This document shows, piece by piece, positions 39,492-47,686 of a DNA stretch of 64,000 nucleotides. The notes under the pieces are model-generated. The model had not been told where the DNA came from, ran no database searches, and saw only the letters and a program-made list of their open reading frames with translations. Origin of the DNA: an uncultured Chloroflexus sp. (lineage in GTDB: Bacteria; Chloroflexota; Chloroflexia; Chloroflexales; Chloroflexaceae); NCBI RefSeq assembly GCF_937951745.1, contig NZ_CALFBQ010000010.1, positions 1 through 64,000 on the forward strand, read 5' to 3'. Both the position numbers and the translations under genes were made by a program. Within the stretch, counting starts at the first letter, position 1. Each line of letters begins with the position of its first letter.

Positions 39492-40106
39492 ATGGCAAAG
39501 GCTGGAGTGCTTTATATTGGTGCCGATAATGGTCTGTACGTCTTCAGCGATCCGGGTGGCACGGGCCGTTGGCGCTTGTTACCTGATGTATCATTAGCCG
39601 GTGAACAAGTGATTGCATTGGTTGCCGCCGATTCGCTGAGTTTGGTGGTGGCAACGAAGCAGGCCTTTTTGCGCAGTGATGATGGTGGCCGGCAGTGGTA
39701 TGAGGCCGATGCCGAGGATCGGGCGTTGTTTCATTTTCTCGCCAGTGATCGCTTGCCGGTAGCAACCGTGCAGGGGATGGGGGTCTGGCGTAATGCCGAT
39801 GTGGGGTTGCCAGACGTTCGTTTGCTGGCGGTGTTGTCAGGGAAACAAGAGGTGTTGCTGGCAGCGGTCGCTGATGGCACGCGCGTTATGCGTAGCGAGG
39901 ATGGCGGCAAGACGTGGCAGGAAGTGACCGGTGCATGGCAAGGTGCGCTCAGCGCATTTGCACCGAGCACCTACCATATTGATGTGGTATGGGCCGGTAC
40001 CGATACCGGCCAGATTTGGCGCAGCGACGATCGCGGGCGCACATGGCAGCAGGTGGGCAGCATCCCGTCACCGGTGCGCTGTCTCGCCGCGGTGCGGGTG
40101 GCGTGA
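39492..40106 (+). CDS. BNR/Ycf48-like beta-propeller repeat protein
   Basis: The 204-residue protein is made of beta-propeller repeats, with Asp-box/BNR motifs SDDGGRQWY, SEDGGKTWQ and SDDRGRTWQ spaced regularly, resembling sialidase and Ycf48-like repeats. It has no signal peptide and is short for a full propeller. A partner-binding or assembly role is possible but not shown. AAGGAGG lies before the ATG, and an extended -10 TGCTACAAT at 39430-39438 suggests its own promoter. It is divergent from the kinase gene. Confidence 0.75.
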   Translation: MAKAGVLYIGADNGLYVFSDPGGTGRWRLLPDVSLAGEQVIALVAADSLSLVVATKQAFLRSDDGGRQWYEADAEDRALFHFLASDRLPVATVQGMGVWRNADVGLPDVRLLAVLSGKQEVLLAAVADGTRVMRSEDGGKTWQEVTGAWQGALSAFAPSTYHIDVVWAGTDTGQIWRSDDRGRTWQQVGSIPSPVRCLAAVRVA

Positions 40107-40113
40107 GGCCGGA

Positions 40114-41739
40114 TCATCCATAAAAATCCGTATACCCTTCACGATCAAGCCGGGCTAACATCTGTTCGAGCCGGGCTGCGCTGCGCAGGAGCCTTCCCTC
40201 ACAAAGCGCATGCAGCCCGCGCAGCGCCTGTCGGAAGCGTGGGGTGTCATCGCCGCGCAAGCGTGGCAAGAGGCGCTGGAGCATCTGCATGTCTAATGCC
40301 TCGAAGGCGCTCATGCTGCTGGCTTGTTCGATGAATCGAAGCGTTTCACCCAAAGCCCGATACCCCGCTGGTTTGCCTGCCGCTGCCATGTGGGTCTGGA
40401 TCGCTGCCAGCATCTGCCAAATCTGGTCGTCGATGGAGCCTTGATATACGGCGCGGAAGCGGTTGAGATCAACGCTCCCTAGTTCGAGCAGGTTGGCCCG
40501 ATCGAGCACTTTGTCGCTGAGCAGGAAGGTGCTTTCATCGACGTTGACGGTACCGATCAGGCGCAGGTTGGCCGGCAAGCGCAATGGGTTGCGCACCACC
40601 CCGCCGCTGGCCAGCGGCGTTTCGGCCAGCGGTGTGCCGAGATCGATCAGCCCCTCGGCAGTCTCCATCGCCGAGAGGATCGGCGCCAAATAGTATTCGG
40701 GCCGGGCCAGATTCATTTCGTCGAGGCAGACGATGTAGGTCTGATCAGGGTCGGCGGCGGCCTTGAGCACGTGGCGCAGAAATGCGGTCGGCTGGTAGAG
40801 ACCGGTGAGCGTGTTGTAGTAGCCGAGCAGATCGCGGGCGCTGTGCCAGTCGGGTTGCACCGCTACCAGCAGGTAGATGGGGTTTGTTTGGCCTTCATCT
40901 GCTCCAATCAACGCATCGGCGTACAACCGGGTGAGCCACGTCTTGCCGCTGCCGCTCGGCCCGGCCAGAATCACGAGGGGCCGCGCTTGCACCGCCAGAT
41001 GGAACGCTTCCAAAATACGTTCATCAATCACCATCCCCCGTCGGCGAATCGCAGCGGCGATCTGCGCGAATGGCGGCAATCCGGTGTGATAGCGTTCTGG
41101 CGCCTCGCGCAAGGTAGGGGTTGTCGCCAGCTCGATCTCGGCCAGTTCCATCAACGCTTCATTGAGCGGCAGCAATGTGCAGAGATCATCGATCAGCCGC
41201 TCGTCGGGCGGCAGATTGTCCCAAGGATAGACGAAGCCTGCCCACAGGTATTGGGCTTGCCGTTGCGCCAGATAGTGATCGACCCAGCGCATTTCCGGCG
41301 CGGGCGGGCGGCGACTGGCAAACCGCGCCTGCCCTTCCGTGCCGATCCGGTCGATCAGCTCTTCCCACAACGGGCGCGCTTCGCGCCACAGCCGGGCTAG
41401 TTGCGGTCGCCGCACTCCCCATAGTTGCAGACCCACCGTGACCGTGCGTTCAACCCCGCTCACCGTCAGCATAACGCCGGCCCCACGCGGTGGTCGGTCG
41501 AAAGCGAACCAGTAGTCTTCGATCGGATCGCGCCGGCCCTTGCCGCGATCAATCGCGCGCCGCGCCTTAAAACTCAACTCGTACAACGGCCATTGCCGGG
41601 GCAAGAGCGTTGCCGCCCGTTCAGACGCACGGTTGGCCAACGCCAGCATTTCGGGGTGCAACCAACGTTGCACCGCTTGCCAGCGCTCGCTCACGCCGGG
41701 TTGCAGCAAAGCTTGCAGCGCGGAAGGCGAAAATGGCAT
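40114..41739 (-). CDS. Orphan McrB-like AAA+ ATPase
   Basis: The 541-residue protein has an N-terminal domain of about 230 residues that I do not recognise, then an AAA+ domain close to the McrB/AAA_5 group: Walker A GPSGSGKT (260-267), the McrB-like AVQPDWHSARDLLGYYN (about 293-309), Walker B VCLDEMNLA (337-345) and sensor region IGTVNVDEST. In restriction systems McrB is a GTPase that works with the nuclease McrC. No McrC gene is here; the partner encoded upstream with a 1-bp overlap is a 221-residue unknown protein. Confidence 0.82.
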   Translation of the reverse strand: MPFSPSALQALLQPGVSERWQAVQRWLHPEMLALANRASERAATLLPRQWPLYELSFKARRAIDRGKGRRDPIEDYWFAFDRPPRGAGVMLTVSGVERTVTVGLQLWGVRRPQLARLWREARPLWEELIDRIGTEGQARFASRRPPAPEMRWVDHYLAQRQAQYLWAGFVYPWDNLPPDERLIDDLCTLLPLNEALMELAEIELATTPTLREAPERYHTGLPPFAQIAAAIRRRGMVIDERILEAFHLAVQARPLVILAGPSGSGKTWLTRLYADALIGADEGQTNPIYLLVAVQPDWHSARDLLGYYNTLTGLYQPTAFLRHVLKAAADPDQTYIVCLDEMNLARPEYYLAPILSAMETAEGLIDLGTPLAETPLASGGVVRNPLRLPANLRLIGTVNVDESTFLLSDKVLDRANLLELGSVDLNRFRAVYQGSIDDQIWQMLAAIQTHMAAAGKPAGYRALGETLRFIEQASSMSAFEALDMQMLQRLLPRLRGDDTPRFRQALRGLHALCEGRLLRSAARLEQMLARLDREGYTDFYG

Positions 41740-42404
41740 CAGGCAGTCGGTGGTCGCAAATAAAACTGTGGATCAAGCCCCGGCTCAGGATCGCTTGGCG
41801 TTGGCGGAAGGACTGTTGCTATCTGCGGAAGTATCTCGCGCAGCTCGCCGCTCATAGCCGCAATCACCTCTTCCACCGCCTCAGCCTGCAATCGTTCCAC
41901 CGGGAAGAGCCGGGTTACCGTTAATTGCGCCAGTGTCGGCGCCTGTTCACTGCTTAAGCGGAGGACGCCGTTGATCTCGAAGTTGTCCTCGATGTCAGCA
42001 CGGCGCGCAAAGAGATCGAGGATCTTGGCGGTTGCATGCTCAAAATCCGCCGCCTGCTGTTCGTCATCGCTCAGTGGCAGGAAGTAGGTCACATCAAACG
42101 CCATTGGGCTAGCGCGCTGCATCGTGCGCAGCCGCTCGGCAACAATCTGGTTGAGCGCATCAATGATTGGTTGGCCGTGCAGTGAGGCAATGGTCAGCTC
42201 CGCCGGCCAGTGGATGCTCACCACAGCGCGCAATGGCGGTTGCGCCCATGCGCCGGTTTTATCAGCATGCGGTGGCAAACAGGTCACGTGCAGGCTGCGC
42301 CCCAACGTGTGAACGTCAAGCAGTTCTTGGGTGTGAACAATGTTGATCTGGTGTTGCTCGAGGCTTTCGATCAACAGGGCAATCAATTGCTCGTAGGTGA
42401 GCAT
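41739..42404 (-). CDS. Unknown protein paired with McrB-like ATPase
   Basis: I recognise no family. The 221-residue acidic protein has no signal peptide or transmembrane segment. Its N-terminal half alternates strands and helices, with PPLRAVVSIHWPAELTIAS and an AFDVTYFLPL strand; the C-terminus is Pro-rich. Its TGA stop overlaps the McrB-like ATG by one base, so the two are probably produced together and may act together. GAGGA precedes the ATG. Confidence 0.75.
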   Translation of the reverse strand: MLTYEQLIALLIESLEQHQINIVHTQELLDVHTLGRSLHVTCLPPHADKTGAWAQPPLRAVVSIHWPAELTIASLHGQPIIDALNQIVAERLRTMQRASPMAFDVTYFLPLSDDEQQAADFEHATAKILDLFARRADIEDNFEINGVLRLSSEQAPTLAQLTVTRLFPVERLQAEAVEEVIAAMSGELREILPQIATVLPPTPSDPEPGLDPQFYLRPPTA

Positions 42405-42839
42405 AGGCCATCCTCTGGCGTAGGCAGATGGTACTGGTATGTGGGATTATACCACCGGTTATGTCGCCAGTTTGCGTTGGTTTGATTTCCATTGTGTGGA
42501 GCAGGAGATTGGTTCAGGCGCTGCGCGCCCTTGCACTGACAAAGAGAATGTCTCCTTCCCTTCTCTCCCCTCCGGGGAGAGGGCTGGAGCGAGGGGTGCG
42601 CTCTCCAGCGGGCGAGAGGGCATATATCGCGTACTGCGCATGGCGGGGGCGGAATTCATTCTACCCTCCTGATACAGCGCGCGCATTCCAAAGGAGGGAA
42701 TTGATTTCGCCCCATACCCCCTAACAGGGTAGGACAAGTTCCAAACTCGCTCTTAGCCATTCACCACTCCCCTTCATCCTTACCTCTTATCTCCTCTGGT
42801 ATAATACATCTTGCTGTGTAACCAACACCTGAAACCACA
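42405..42839 (+). promoter_or_regulatory. dnaX promoter and C/G-rich hairpins
   Basis: This 435-bp gap holds a palindrome CTCTCCCC (42563-42570) with GGGGAGAG (42574-42581), of the family also near 32.85 kb, then GCGCTCTCCAGCGGGCGAGAG. An extended -10 box TGGTATAAT (42797-42805) lies 35 bp upstream of dnaX and is a good promoter candidate without a recognisable -35 box. No gene was seen. Confidence 0.6.
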
Positions 42840-44603
42840 ATGGCAGTTCAATCACTCTACCGCAAATGGCGTTCCCAAACCTTTGCCGAACTGGTGGGGC
42901 AAGAGCATGTGGTGCAGACGCTGCGCAATGCGATTGCCGAAGACCGGGTCGGCCATGCCTATCTGTTTACCGGGCCGCGCGGTGTTGGGAAGACGACCAT
43001 GGCCCGTTTGTTGGCCAAGGCGGTGAACTGTCTCCATCCCGATCCCGCCGCTCGTCCATGCGGGACGTGCGAGATGTGTACGGCGATTGCCGAAGGCCGT
43101 GCCGTTGACGTGATCGAAATGGATGCTGCTTCCCATACGAGCGTCGAGGATGCACGCGAGATTATCGAGCGAGTGCAGTTTCGTCCCAGTGTCGCTCGCA
43201 TGAAGGTCTATATTATTGACGAGACCCACATGCTTTCGACGGCGGCGTTTAATGCGTTACTCAAGACCCTTGAGGAACCGCCTGATCATGCGCTGTTTAT
43301 TCTCGCCACCACTGAAGTGCATAAGGTGCCGGCGACGATTTTGTCGCGCTGCCAGCGCTTTACCTTCGTCCGCCATAGCGTGACCTCAATGGCGGCCCAC
43401 GTGCGCCGGATTGCCGCCGCTGAGGGGATTGCGCTGGCCGATGGCGCTCCCGAAGCGATTGCTCGTGCTGCGACCGGCAGTATGCGCGATGCACTCGGTA
43501 TTCTCGAACAGTTGGCTTCGTTCGTCGAGGGGCCGATCACGCTGCACCACGTGCAACGTCTGCTCGGTATGACTGCCGCTGCCGAGGTTGATGCCTTGAT
43601 CGCAGCCTTGCTTGCCGCTGACCTGACCGCCGCGCTGCGCGCGGTCAATGCGGTGGCGAATCAGGGCGCCGATCTGCGCCAGTTTGCTCGCGATCTGGTG
43701 GAACGGCTGCGCGCGGTGATGTTGCTTAAGGCTACCGGCGATCGCACGTTGCTCGATCTCGGCGACGATGAGGCGGCGCAGTTGGCGCAATGGGCGCAGC
43801 AGGCCGAGATGACAGCGCTCGTGCAGTGGGTTAAGCTGTTTAGCAATCTCGATTACCAGTTGCGCACGACGCCCTACGGCCATCTGCCGCTCGAAGTAGC
43901 CGTGGTTGAAGCGTTGCTCGCTCCCGCCCCTGCGGCCCAACCGGCGGCTCCGCGCCCGCAACCGGCCCGGCCTCAGCCGGCAACGCCAGTTGTCGCGCCC
44001 CGCTCGCAACCAGTTGTGCCCGCTGAACCGCCCCGCCCGTCGGTTGCCAGCCAACGAGCCCCTGCCGATTCGCCGCCGGTTGCACCATCGCCGCCATCTG
44101 AACCGGCTATGCCCGCGCCCGCACCTGTCGCCGACCCGCCGCCTCCGCCGCCGGCAGCGTGGGTAGCGGCCCAACAGGCTCGCCCGCCGGCTGATCCGGC
44201 AGTCGCTCGCGCCGCTGATGCCGAGCTGTCCTTGCTCGAACAACTCGAAGCAACGTGGGAAGACTTTAAGCGCGATGTCCGCCCGCGCAGTCCGACCGTG
44301 CAGGCGTTGCTCAATAGCGCCCGCCCCTATGATGTCGAAGGGAATACTATTGTCTTGCTGGTGTCGTCTTCATTTCATAAAGAGCGGCTGGAAGAGCCGA
44401 AAAATCGGGCGATCATCGAAGAGGTGCTGCGCCGCCGGTTAGGCAAGGTCTATGCTGTCCGCTGCACGATTGAAGGAAAATCGGTCGAACCTACCGATCT
44501 CCGTGGCAAGATCCGCGAGGCGCGCAAAGACGAATTGGTGCGCGCTGCCCTGAACATCTTTGATGCCCAGATCGTGGATATTGAGCCGCTCGAACCAGAA
44601 TGA
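42840..44603 (+). CDS. dnaX: DNA polymerase III gamma/tau subunit
   Basis: DnaX is the clamp-loader motor and holds the replisome together. The 587-residue protein has Walker A GPRGVGKTT (45-53), zinc-binding cysteines C64, C74, C77 and C80, Walker B IIDETHML and sensor SRCQRF. A long Pro/Ala-rich linker spans about 360-470. No A-rich slippery sequence was seen, so a shorter gamma form by frameshift is not supported. It starts a recombination cluster: dnaX-ybaB-recR. Confidence 0.95.
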   Translation: MAVQSLYRKWRSQTFAELVGQEHVVQTLRNAIAEDRVGHAYLFTGPRGVGKTTMARLLAKAVNCLHPDPAARPCGTCEMCTAIAEGRAVDVIEMDAASHTSVEDAREIIERVQFRPSVARMKVYIIDETHMLSTAAFNALLKTLEEPPDHALFILATTEVHKVPATILSRCQRFTFVRHSVTSMAAHVRRIAAAEGIALADGAPEAIARAATGSMRDALGILEQLASFVEGPITLHHVQRLLGMTAAAEVDALIAALLAADLTAALRAVNAVANQGADLRQFARDLVERLRAVMLLKATGDRTLLDLGDDEAAQLAQWAQQAEMTALVQWVKLFSNLDYQLRTTPYGHLPLEVAVVEALLAPAPAAQPAAPRPQPARPQPATPVVAPRSQPVVPAEPPRPSVASQRAPADSPPVAPSPPSEPAMPAPAPVADPPPPPPAAWVAAQQARPPADPAVARAADAELSLLEQLEATWEDFKRDVRPRSPTVQALLNSARPYDVEGNTIVLLVSSSFHKERLEEPKNRAIIEEVLRRRLGKVYAVRCTIEGKSVEPTDLRGKIREARKDELVRAALNIFDAQIVDIEPLEPE

Positions 44604-44859
44604 TTGCTGTACAAGCGGCACGCAGTATGGTACCCTGTGTAGAAGGAGTGTGTCGTTCTGCGCAGTGTCGTTTTGTGATTGGATTGTCTGAGTGCGACAC
44701 AGGTATAGAGTGCAGCAGTGAAACTGCCGCATTCCAACCTTGCCAACGGGTCGTGATGCGGTCGTTGTAGCATAAAAGTCATGGCGTGTAGCAGTTTAAT
44801 TGCTGCACGCCACATCCGAGCTTAAACTTTTTCACCCGCTTATGAAAGGAGCAAATGCT
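44604..44859. repeat. Two GAGTGCGGCAG-type palindromes before ybaB
   Basis: GAGTGCAGCAG with CTGCCGCATTCC (44708-44735) and TGGCGTGTAGCA with TGCTGCACGCCA (44782-44812) are two hairpins of the same family as those between thiM and thiE and at 57.7 kb. They occupy the gap between dnaX and ybaB. Confidence 0.75.
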
Positions 44860-45162
44860 ATGAATCAACGCCAACTGATGCAGATGGCTCAGCAAATGCA
44901 GCGCCAGATGCAGAAGGTGCAGGAAGAATTGGCCGCTACGATTGTTGAGGGCACTGCCGGCGGTGGTATGATTACGGTTAAGATGAATGGCCACCGCGAG
45001 GTGCAGTCAATCACGATTTCGCCAGAAGTTGTTGATCCGAATGATGTTGACATGTTGCAAGACCTGTTGCTCGTTGCTATTAACGATGCTTCGCGCAAAG
45101 CGCAGCAGTTGGCCGAAGAGCGAATGCAACCGCTTACCGGCGGTCTCAAGGGGTTGTTCTAA
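44860..45162 (+). CDS. ybaB: YbaB/EbfC family nucleoid-associated protein
   Basis: The 100-residue protein matches the YbaB/EbfC family: MQRQMQKVQEELAATIVEG, then GGGMITVKMNGHREVQSITI and VDPNDVDMLQDLLLVAINDA. Such dimers bind DNA and are usually encoded between dnaX and recR, as here. AAAGGAG lies before the ATG; an upstream in-frame start at 44800 would fall inside a palindrome. recR follows after 17 bp. Confidence 0.95.
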   Translation: MNQRQLMQMAQQMQRQMQKVQEELAATIVEGTAGGGMITVKMNGHREVQSITISPEVVDPNDVDMLQDLLLVAINDASRKAQQLAEERMQPLTGGLKGLF

Positions 45163-45179
45163 GCCGTTGCGGGGAAGGT

Positions 45180-45797
45180 ATGGCCGTCCATCCAGAACAA
45201 ACAGTGATCGCCGCGCCGGTTGCACGCTTGATCGAAGAGTTTGCCAAACTGCCCGGTATCGGCCCCAAGACTGCCTCGCGCTTGACCTTCTTCCTGCTGC
45301 GCGCTGAGCCGAAGCAAGCGCAGGCGCTGGCACAGGCCATCCTCGATGTCAAAGAGCAGGTAGGGTATTGCCGGCGCTGCTTCAACATAACGGTTGGCGA
45401 GCTATGCCCGATCTGTCGCGATCCCAGCCGCGATCAGACCAAGATTTGCGTGGTCGAGGAGCCGCTCGATGTGCTGGCGATCGAGCGCACCGGCGCGTAT
45501 CGTGGTCTGTACCACGTCCTGCACGGCCATATCGCTCCGCTTGAGGGCATCTATCGCGAGGATCTCAAGATTGATGAGTTGGTGGCCCGCGTGCGCAGCG
45601 AGCCGGTCAACGAAGTGATTCTCGCTACCAATCCCAATACCGAGGGTGAAGCAACCGCTTTCTTGCTGTTGCGCGATCTGGCCCCGCTCGGTGTGCGGGT
45701 GACGCGCCCGGCCCGTGGTTTGCCTACCGGTGGCGATCTCGAATGGGCCGATCCCGAAACGCTTGGTTCGGCGCTTGAGGGCCGGCGGGAGTTGTAG
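45180..45797 (+). CDS. recR: Recombination mediator RecR
   Basis: RecR works with RecO and RecF in loading RecA at gaps. The 205-residue protein begins with the helix-hairpin-helix LIEEFAKLPGIGPKTASRL, then a four-Cys zinc finger CRRCFNITVGELCPIC, and a Toprim domain with CVVEEPLDVLAIERT, YHVLHGHIAPLEGI and ATNPNTEGEATAFLL. The length is typical (about 200). ATG is preceded by GGGAAGG. Confidence 0.97.
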   Translation: MAVHPEQTVIAAPVARLIEEFAKLPGIGPKTASRLTFFLLRAEPKQAQALAQAILDVKEQVGYCRRCFNITVGELCPICRDPSRDQTKICVVEEPLDVLAIERTGAYRGLYHVLHGHIAPLEGIYREDLKIDELVARVRSEPVNEVILATNPNTEGEATAFLLLRDLAPLGVRVTRPARGLPTGGDLEWADPETLGSALEGRREL

Positions 45798-46088
45798 GAC
45801 TATTGGGGTGTGGCGAAGCAGTAACCGATGTCATTGTGAGCCGCTGGCGGCGAAGCAATCCCCCGCAAGCACGGGACGAATTCCGCTGATGAGGACGGTT
45901 TGCGCCTAAACCGGTGATGGCTTGAGAGCTGCGCCCCCACGTAAGGTCAACCGGTGACCGATGTCATTGCGAGTCGCTGGCGGCGGATCAATTTCCCGCG
46001 CTAGCAGATGAAATCACTCGTAGCGATAGTCCAACCGATGAAACGACCGCTCTATGCAACCGCTTCGCAATAACCTAATAACAATGTC
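45798..46088. repeat. Degenerate GTCATTGCGA-type elements
   Basis: This 291-bp gap holds two diverged copies of the GTCATTGCGAG family: one from about 45830 (TCATTGTGAGCCGCTGGCGG, then GAAGCAATCCC) and one from 45963 (GTCATTGCGAGTCGCTGGCGG, then ATCAATTTCCC). A CGCTTCGCAATAAC at about 46061-46074 may be the matching right end. No gene was seen. Confidence 0.6.
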
Positions 46089-46460
46089 ATGAACCTCACC
46101 ACGATTCTCAACGAAACGATCGCCGGCGTTAAAGGCGCCCAATTTGCTGGCATCGTTGGCACTGATGGCCTCAGCGTGGCGATAGCCTACCATCCCGCTG
46201 CCGTTGAACTCGATCTTGATGTCGAGCTGGCCGAACTCGAATTGGCCGAGCTGACCTCGCGGGCGACGGCGGCTGCCGACCGGATTGGTGCTGGTTATGT
46301 GCGCGATCTAGTGATCGAAACCGATGCCCTGCTGATGGTAGCGACCCAGATTATACCCGGCTATTACGGTGTGCTCGGCGTGCTCAGCGAGATTGCCAAT
46401 CTGGGCAAGGCCCGGTTTGCGCTCCAAGCCATGATCGAGCGGGTGCGCACCGAGTTGTGA
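46089..46460 (+). CDS. Roadblock/LC7 domain protein
   Basis: The 123-residue protein is a stand-alone Roadblock/LC7 domain (helix-strand-strand-helix-strand-strand-helix), with FAGIVGTDGLSVAI near the start and LLMVATQIIPGYYGVLGVL in the middle. Such bacterial proteins often regulate small Ras-like GTPases, for example MglB with MglA, but no GTPase gene is next to it. It follows recR across a repeat-filled gap. Confidence 0.8.
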   Translation: MNLTTILNETIAGVKGAQFAGIVGTDGLSVAIAYHPAAVELDLDVELAELELAELTSRATAAADRIGAGYVRDLVIETDALLMVATQIIPGYYGVLGVLSEIANLGKARFALQAMIERVRTEL

Positions 46461-46488
46461 ACCGATTGCGCACCCTTTGCTTCCCACC

Positions 46489-46929
46489 CTAGTTGCCAAT
46501 CTCTTTTTGCGTCTCTTGGTGGCGATGCTGCGCCATAACGTCGCTTGGCACCAGCACCATCTCGGTGTAGATGTGGTCAAGCGTCGCCGGCGCTTGCTCG
46601 CACAACCCGCAATGCACCGCTGAGGGCTGGATAATGGTACTGCGCGTCGCTGTGAGCCAGCGGAATCGCTCGTAAATCGGTAGTTCCCCAATCGGCCCCG
46701 CCGCCCTGCCGCCGGCGCAGACTAGCTCAAAGGCGGCTAATTGCTCGCGCACCGGCTCAAGATCGAGACTCGGCCAGAGCGCGGCAATCCGCCCCTCGTC
46801 AAGTTGCGCGCGCATGCCGAGAAAGCGTTGTTGCCGGCAGAGCAACACCACTCCGATGTTGATCTGTTCGCCCCGCTCGACGCGCGGCACCAACCGCAAC
46901 AGAGCATACTCAAAGGCGCTCGCGGGCAT
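46489..46929 (-). CDS. DUF3037 domain protein
   Basis: The 146-residue protein matches DUF3037: FEYALLRLVPRVERGEQINIGVVLLC followed by a cysteine-containing C-terminal region with RSTIIQPSAVHCGLC. The function is unknown. The start at 46929 overlaps the upstream HipA-like gene by 20 bp; a longer frame would lie inside that gene. DUF3037 proteins are commonly encoded with HipA-like kinases, suggesting they act as a pair. Confidence 0.85.
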   Translation of the reverse strand: MPASAFEYALLRLVPRVERGEQINIGVVLLCRQQRFLGMRAQLDEGRIAALWPSLDLEPVREQLAAFELVCAGGRAAGPIGELPIYERFRWLTATRSTIIQPSAVHCGLCEQAPATLDHIYTEMVLVPSDVMAQHRHQETQKEIGN

Positions 46930-47686
46930 CGATGGCCTCCTGTACGAATGCGCGCGGCGCTGCCAGACGCAAACTGAGGTATTCGATATACGCCGCCCGA
47001 TGCGCTTCAACTGAGGGGAAGCGCGGATCGGCGAGCCATTCATCCGGCACCTTCGCCACAATCTCCCACAGCAGTTCGCGGGTAATCTGCCGCGCCAGCG
47101 CTTCGTCAACCGCCGCTAATTTGGTTGCCGCTGGCAGCAGTACGTGTTCGCGGATCTGGCTGAACGGCGCGCGCGCCCGGCTTCGATAATCTTGCCACGT
47201 GTAATGCATATACAACGCCGCGCCGTGGTCGATCAGAAACAGCCGCCGGTGCCACCAGAGCAAGTTGGTATTGCGCGGTGTCCGATCGACGTTGGTGATA
47301 AAAGCATCAAACCAGACGATCAACGAGGCTAATTCGTGGTCAAGGGTGCGAGTAGCAACGGGATCGAAGGCTAGCGCGCCGGGCAAGAAGTCAACCGCCA
47401 GATTCAGCCCCGCGCTGGCGGTCACCAAATCCTGTATTTCGCCGTCGGGTTCGTTGCGCCCCAGTGCCGGATCAACCTCGATCAGCACCAATTCCGGCGC
47501 CGGCAAGCCGAGCGCACGGGCCAGTTCGCCGCAAATCAGTTCGGCGACCAACACCTTTGGCCCCTGCCCCGCGCCGCGAAACTTGACCACGTATAAGCCG
47601 TCGTCGTCAGCTTCAACTATCGCCGGCAGCGAGCCGCCTTCGCGCAGCGGCGCAACATAACGGGTGGCAGTCACTCTCCGTAACAT
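46910..47686 (-). CDS. HipA-like kinase-fold protein
   Basis: The 258-residue protein resembles HipA-family Ser/Thr kinases: YVVKFRGAGQGPKVLVAEL holds the ATP-binding Lys, NVDRTPRNTNLLWW a catalytic loop and FLIDHGAAL a metal-binding Asp. It lacks the HipB-type antitoxin partner and is much shorter than HipA (about 440). It overlaps the amylase gene by one base (TAATG) and the DUF3037 gene by 20 bp. The substrate is unknown. Confidence 0.82.
   Translation of the reverse strand: MLRRVTATRYVAPLREGGSLPAIVEADDDGLYVVKFRGAGQGPKVLVAELICGELARALGLPAPELVLIEVDPALGRNEPDGEIQDLVTASAGLNLAVDFLPGALAFDPVATRTLDHELASLIVWFDAFITNVDRTPRNTNLLWWHRRLFLIDHGAALYMHYTWQDYRSRARAPFSQIREHVLLPAATKLAAVDEALARQITRELLWEIVAKVPDEWLADPRFPSVEAHRAAYIEYLSLRLAAPRAFVQEAIDARERL

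Noticed and set aside
43386-44243. Minus-strand 285-codon frame opposite dnaX
   Set aside because: Arg-rich low-complexity shadow of the GC-rich dnaX linker; dnaX motifs are unambiguous on the plus strand.
44404-44412. A-rich GAAAAATCG near the end of dnaX as a frameshift site for the gamma form
   Set aside because: It is close to the stop codon, lacks a heptamer slippery pattern and lies in a position that would not give a gamma-sized product.
46910-47686. HipA-type toxin-antitoxin module
   Set aside because: No HipB-like HTH antitoxin is adjacent; the protein is short and paired with DUF3037, a combination distinct from HipBA.
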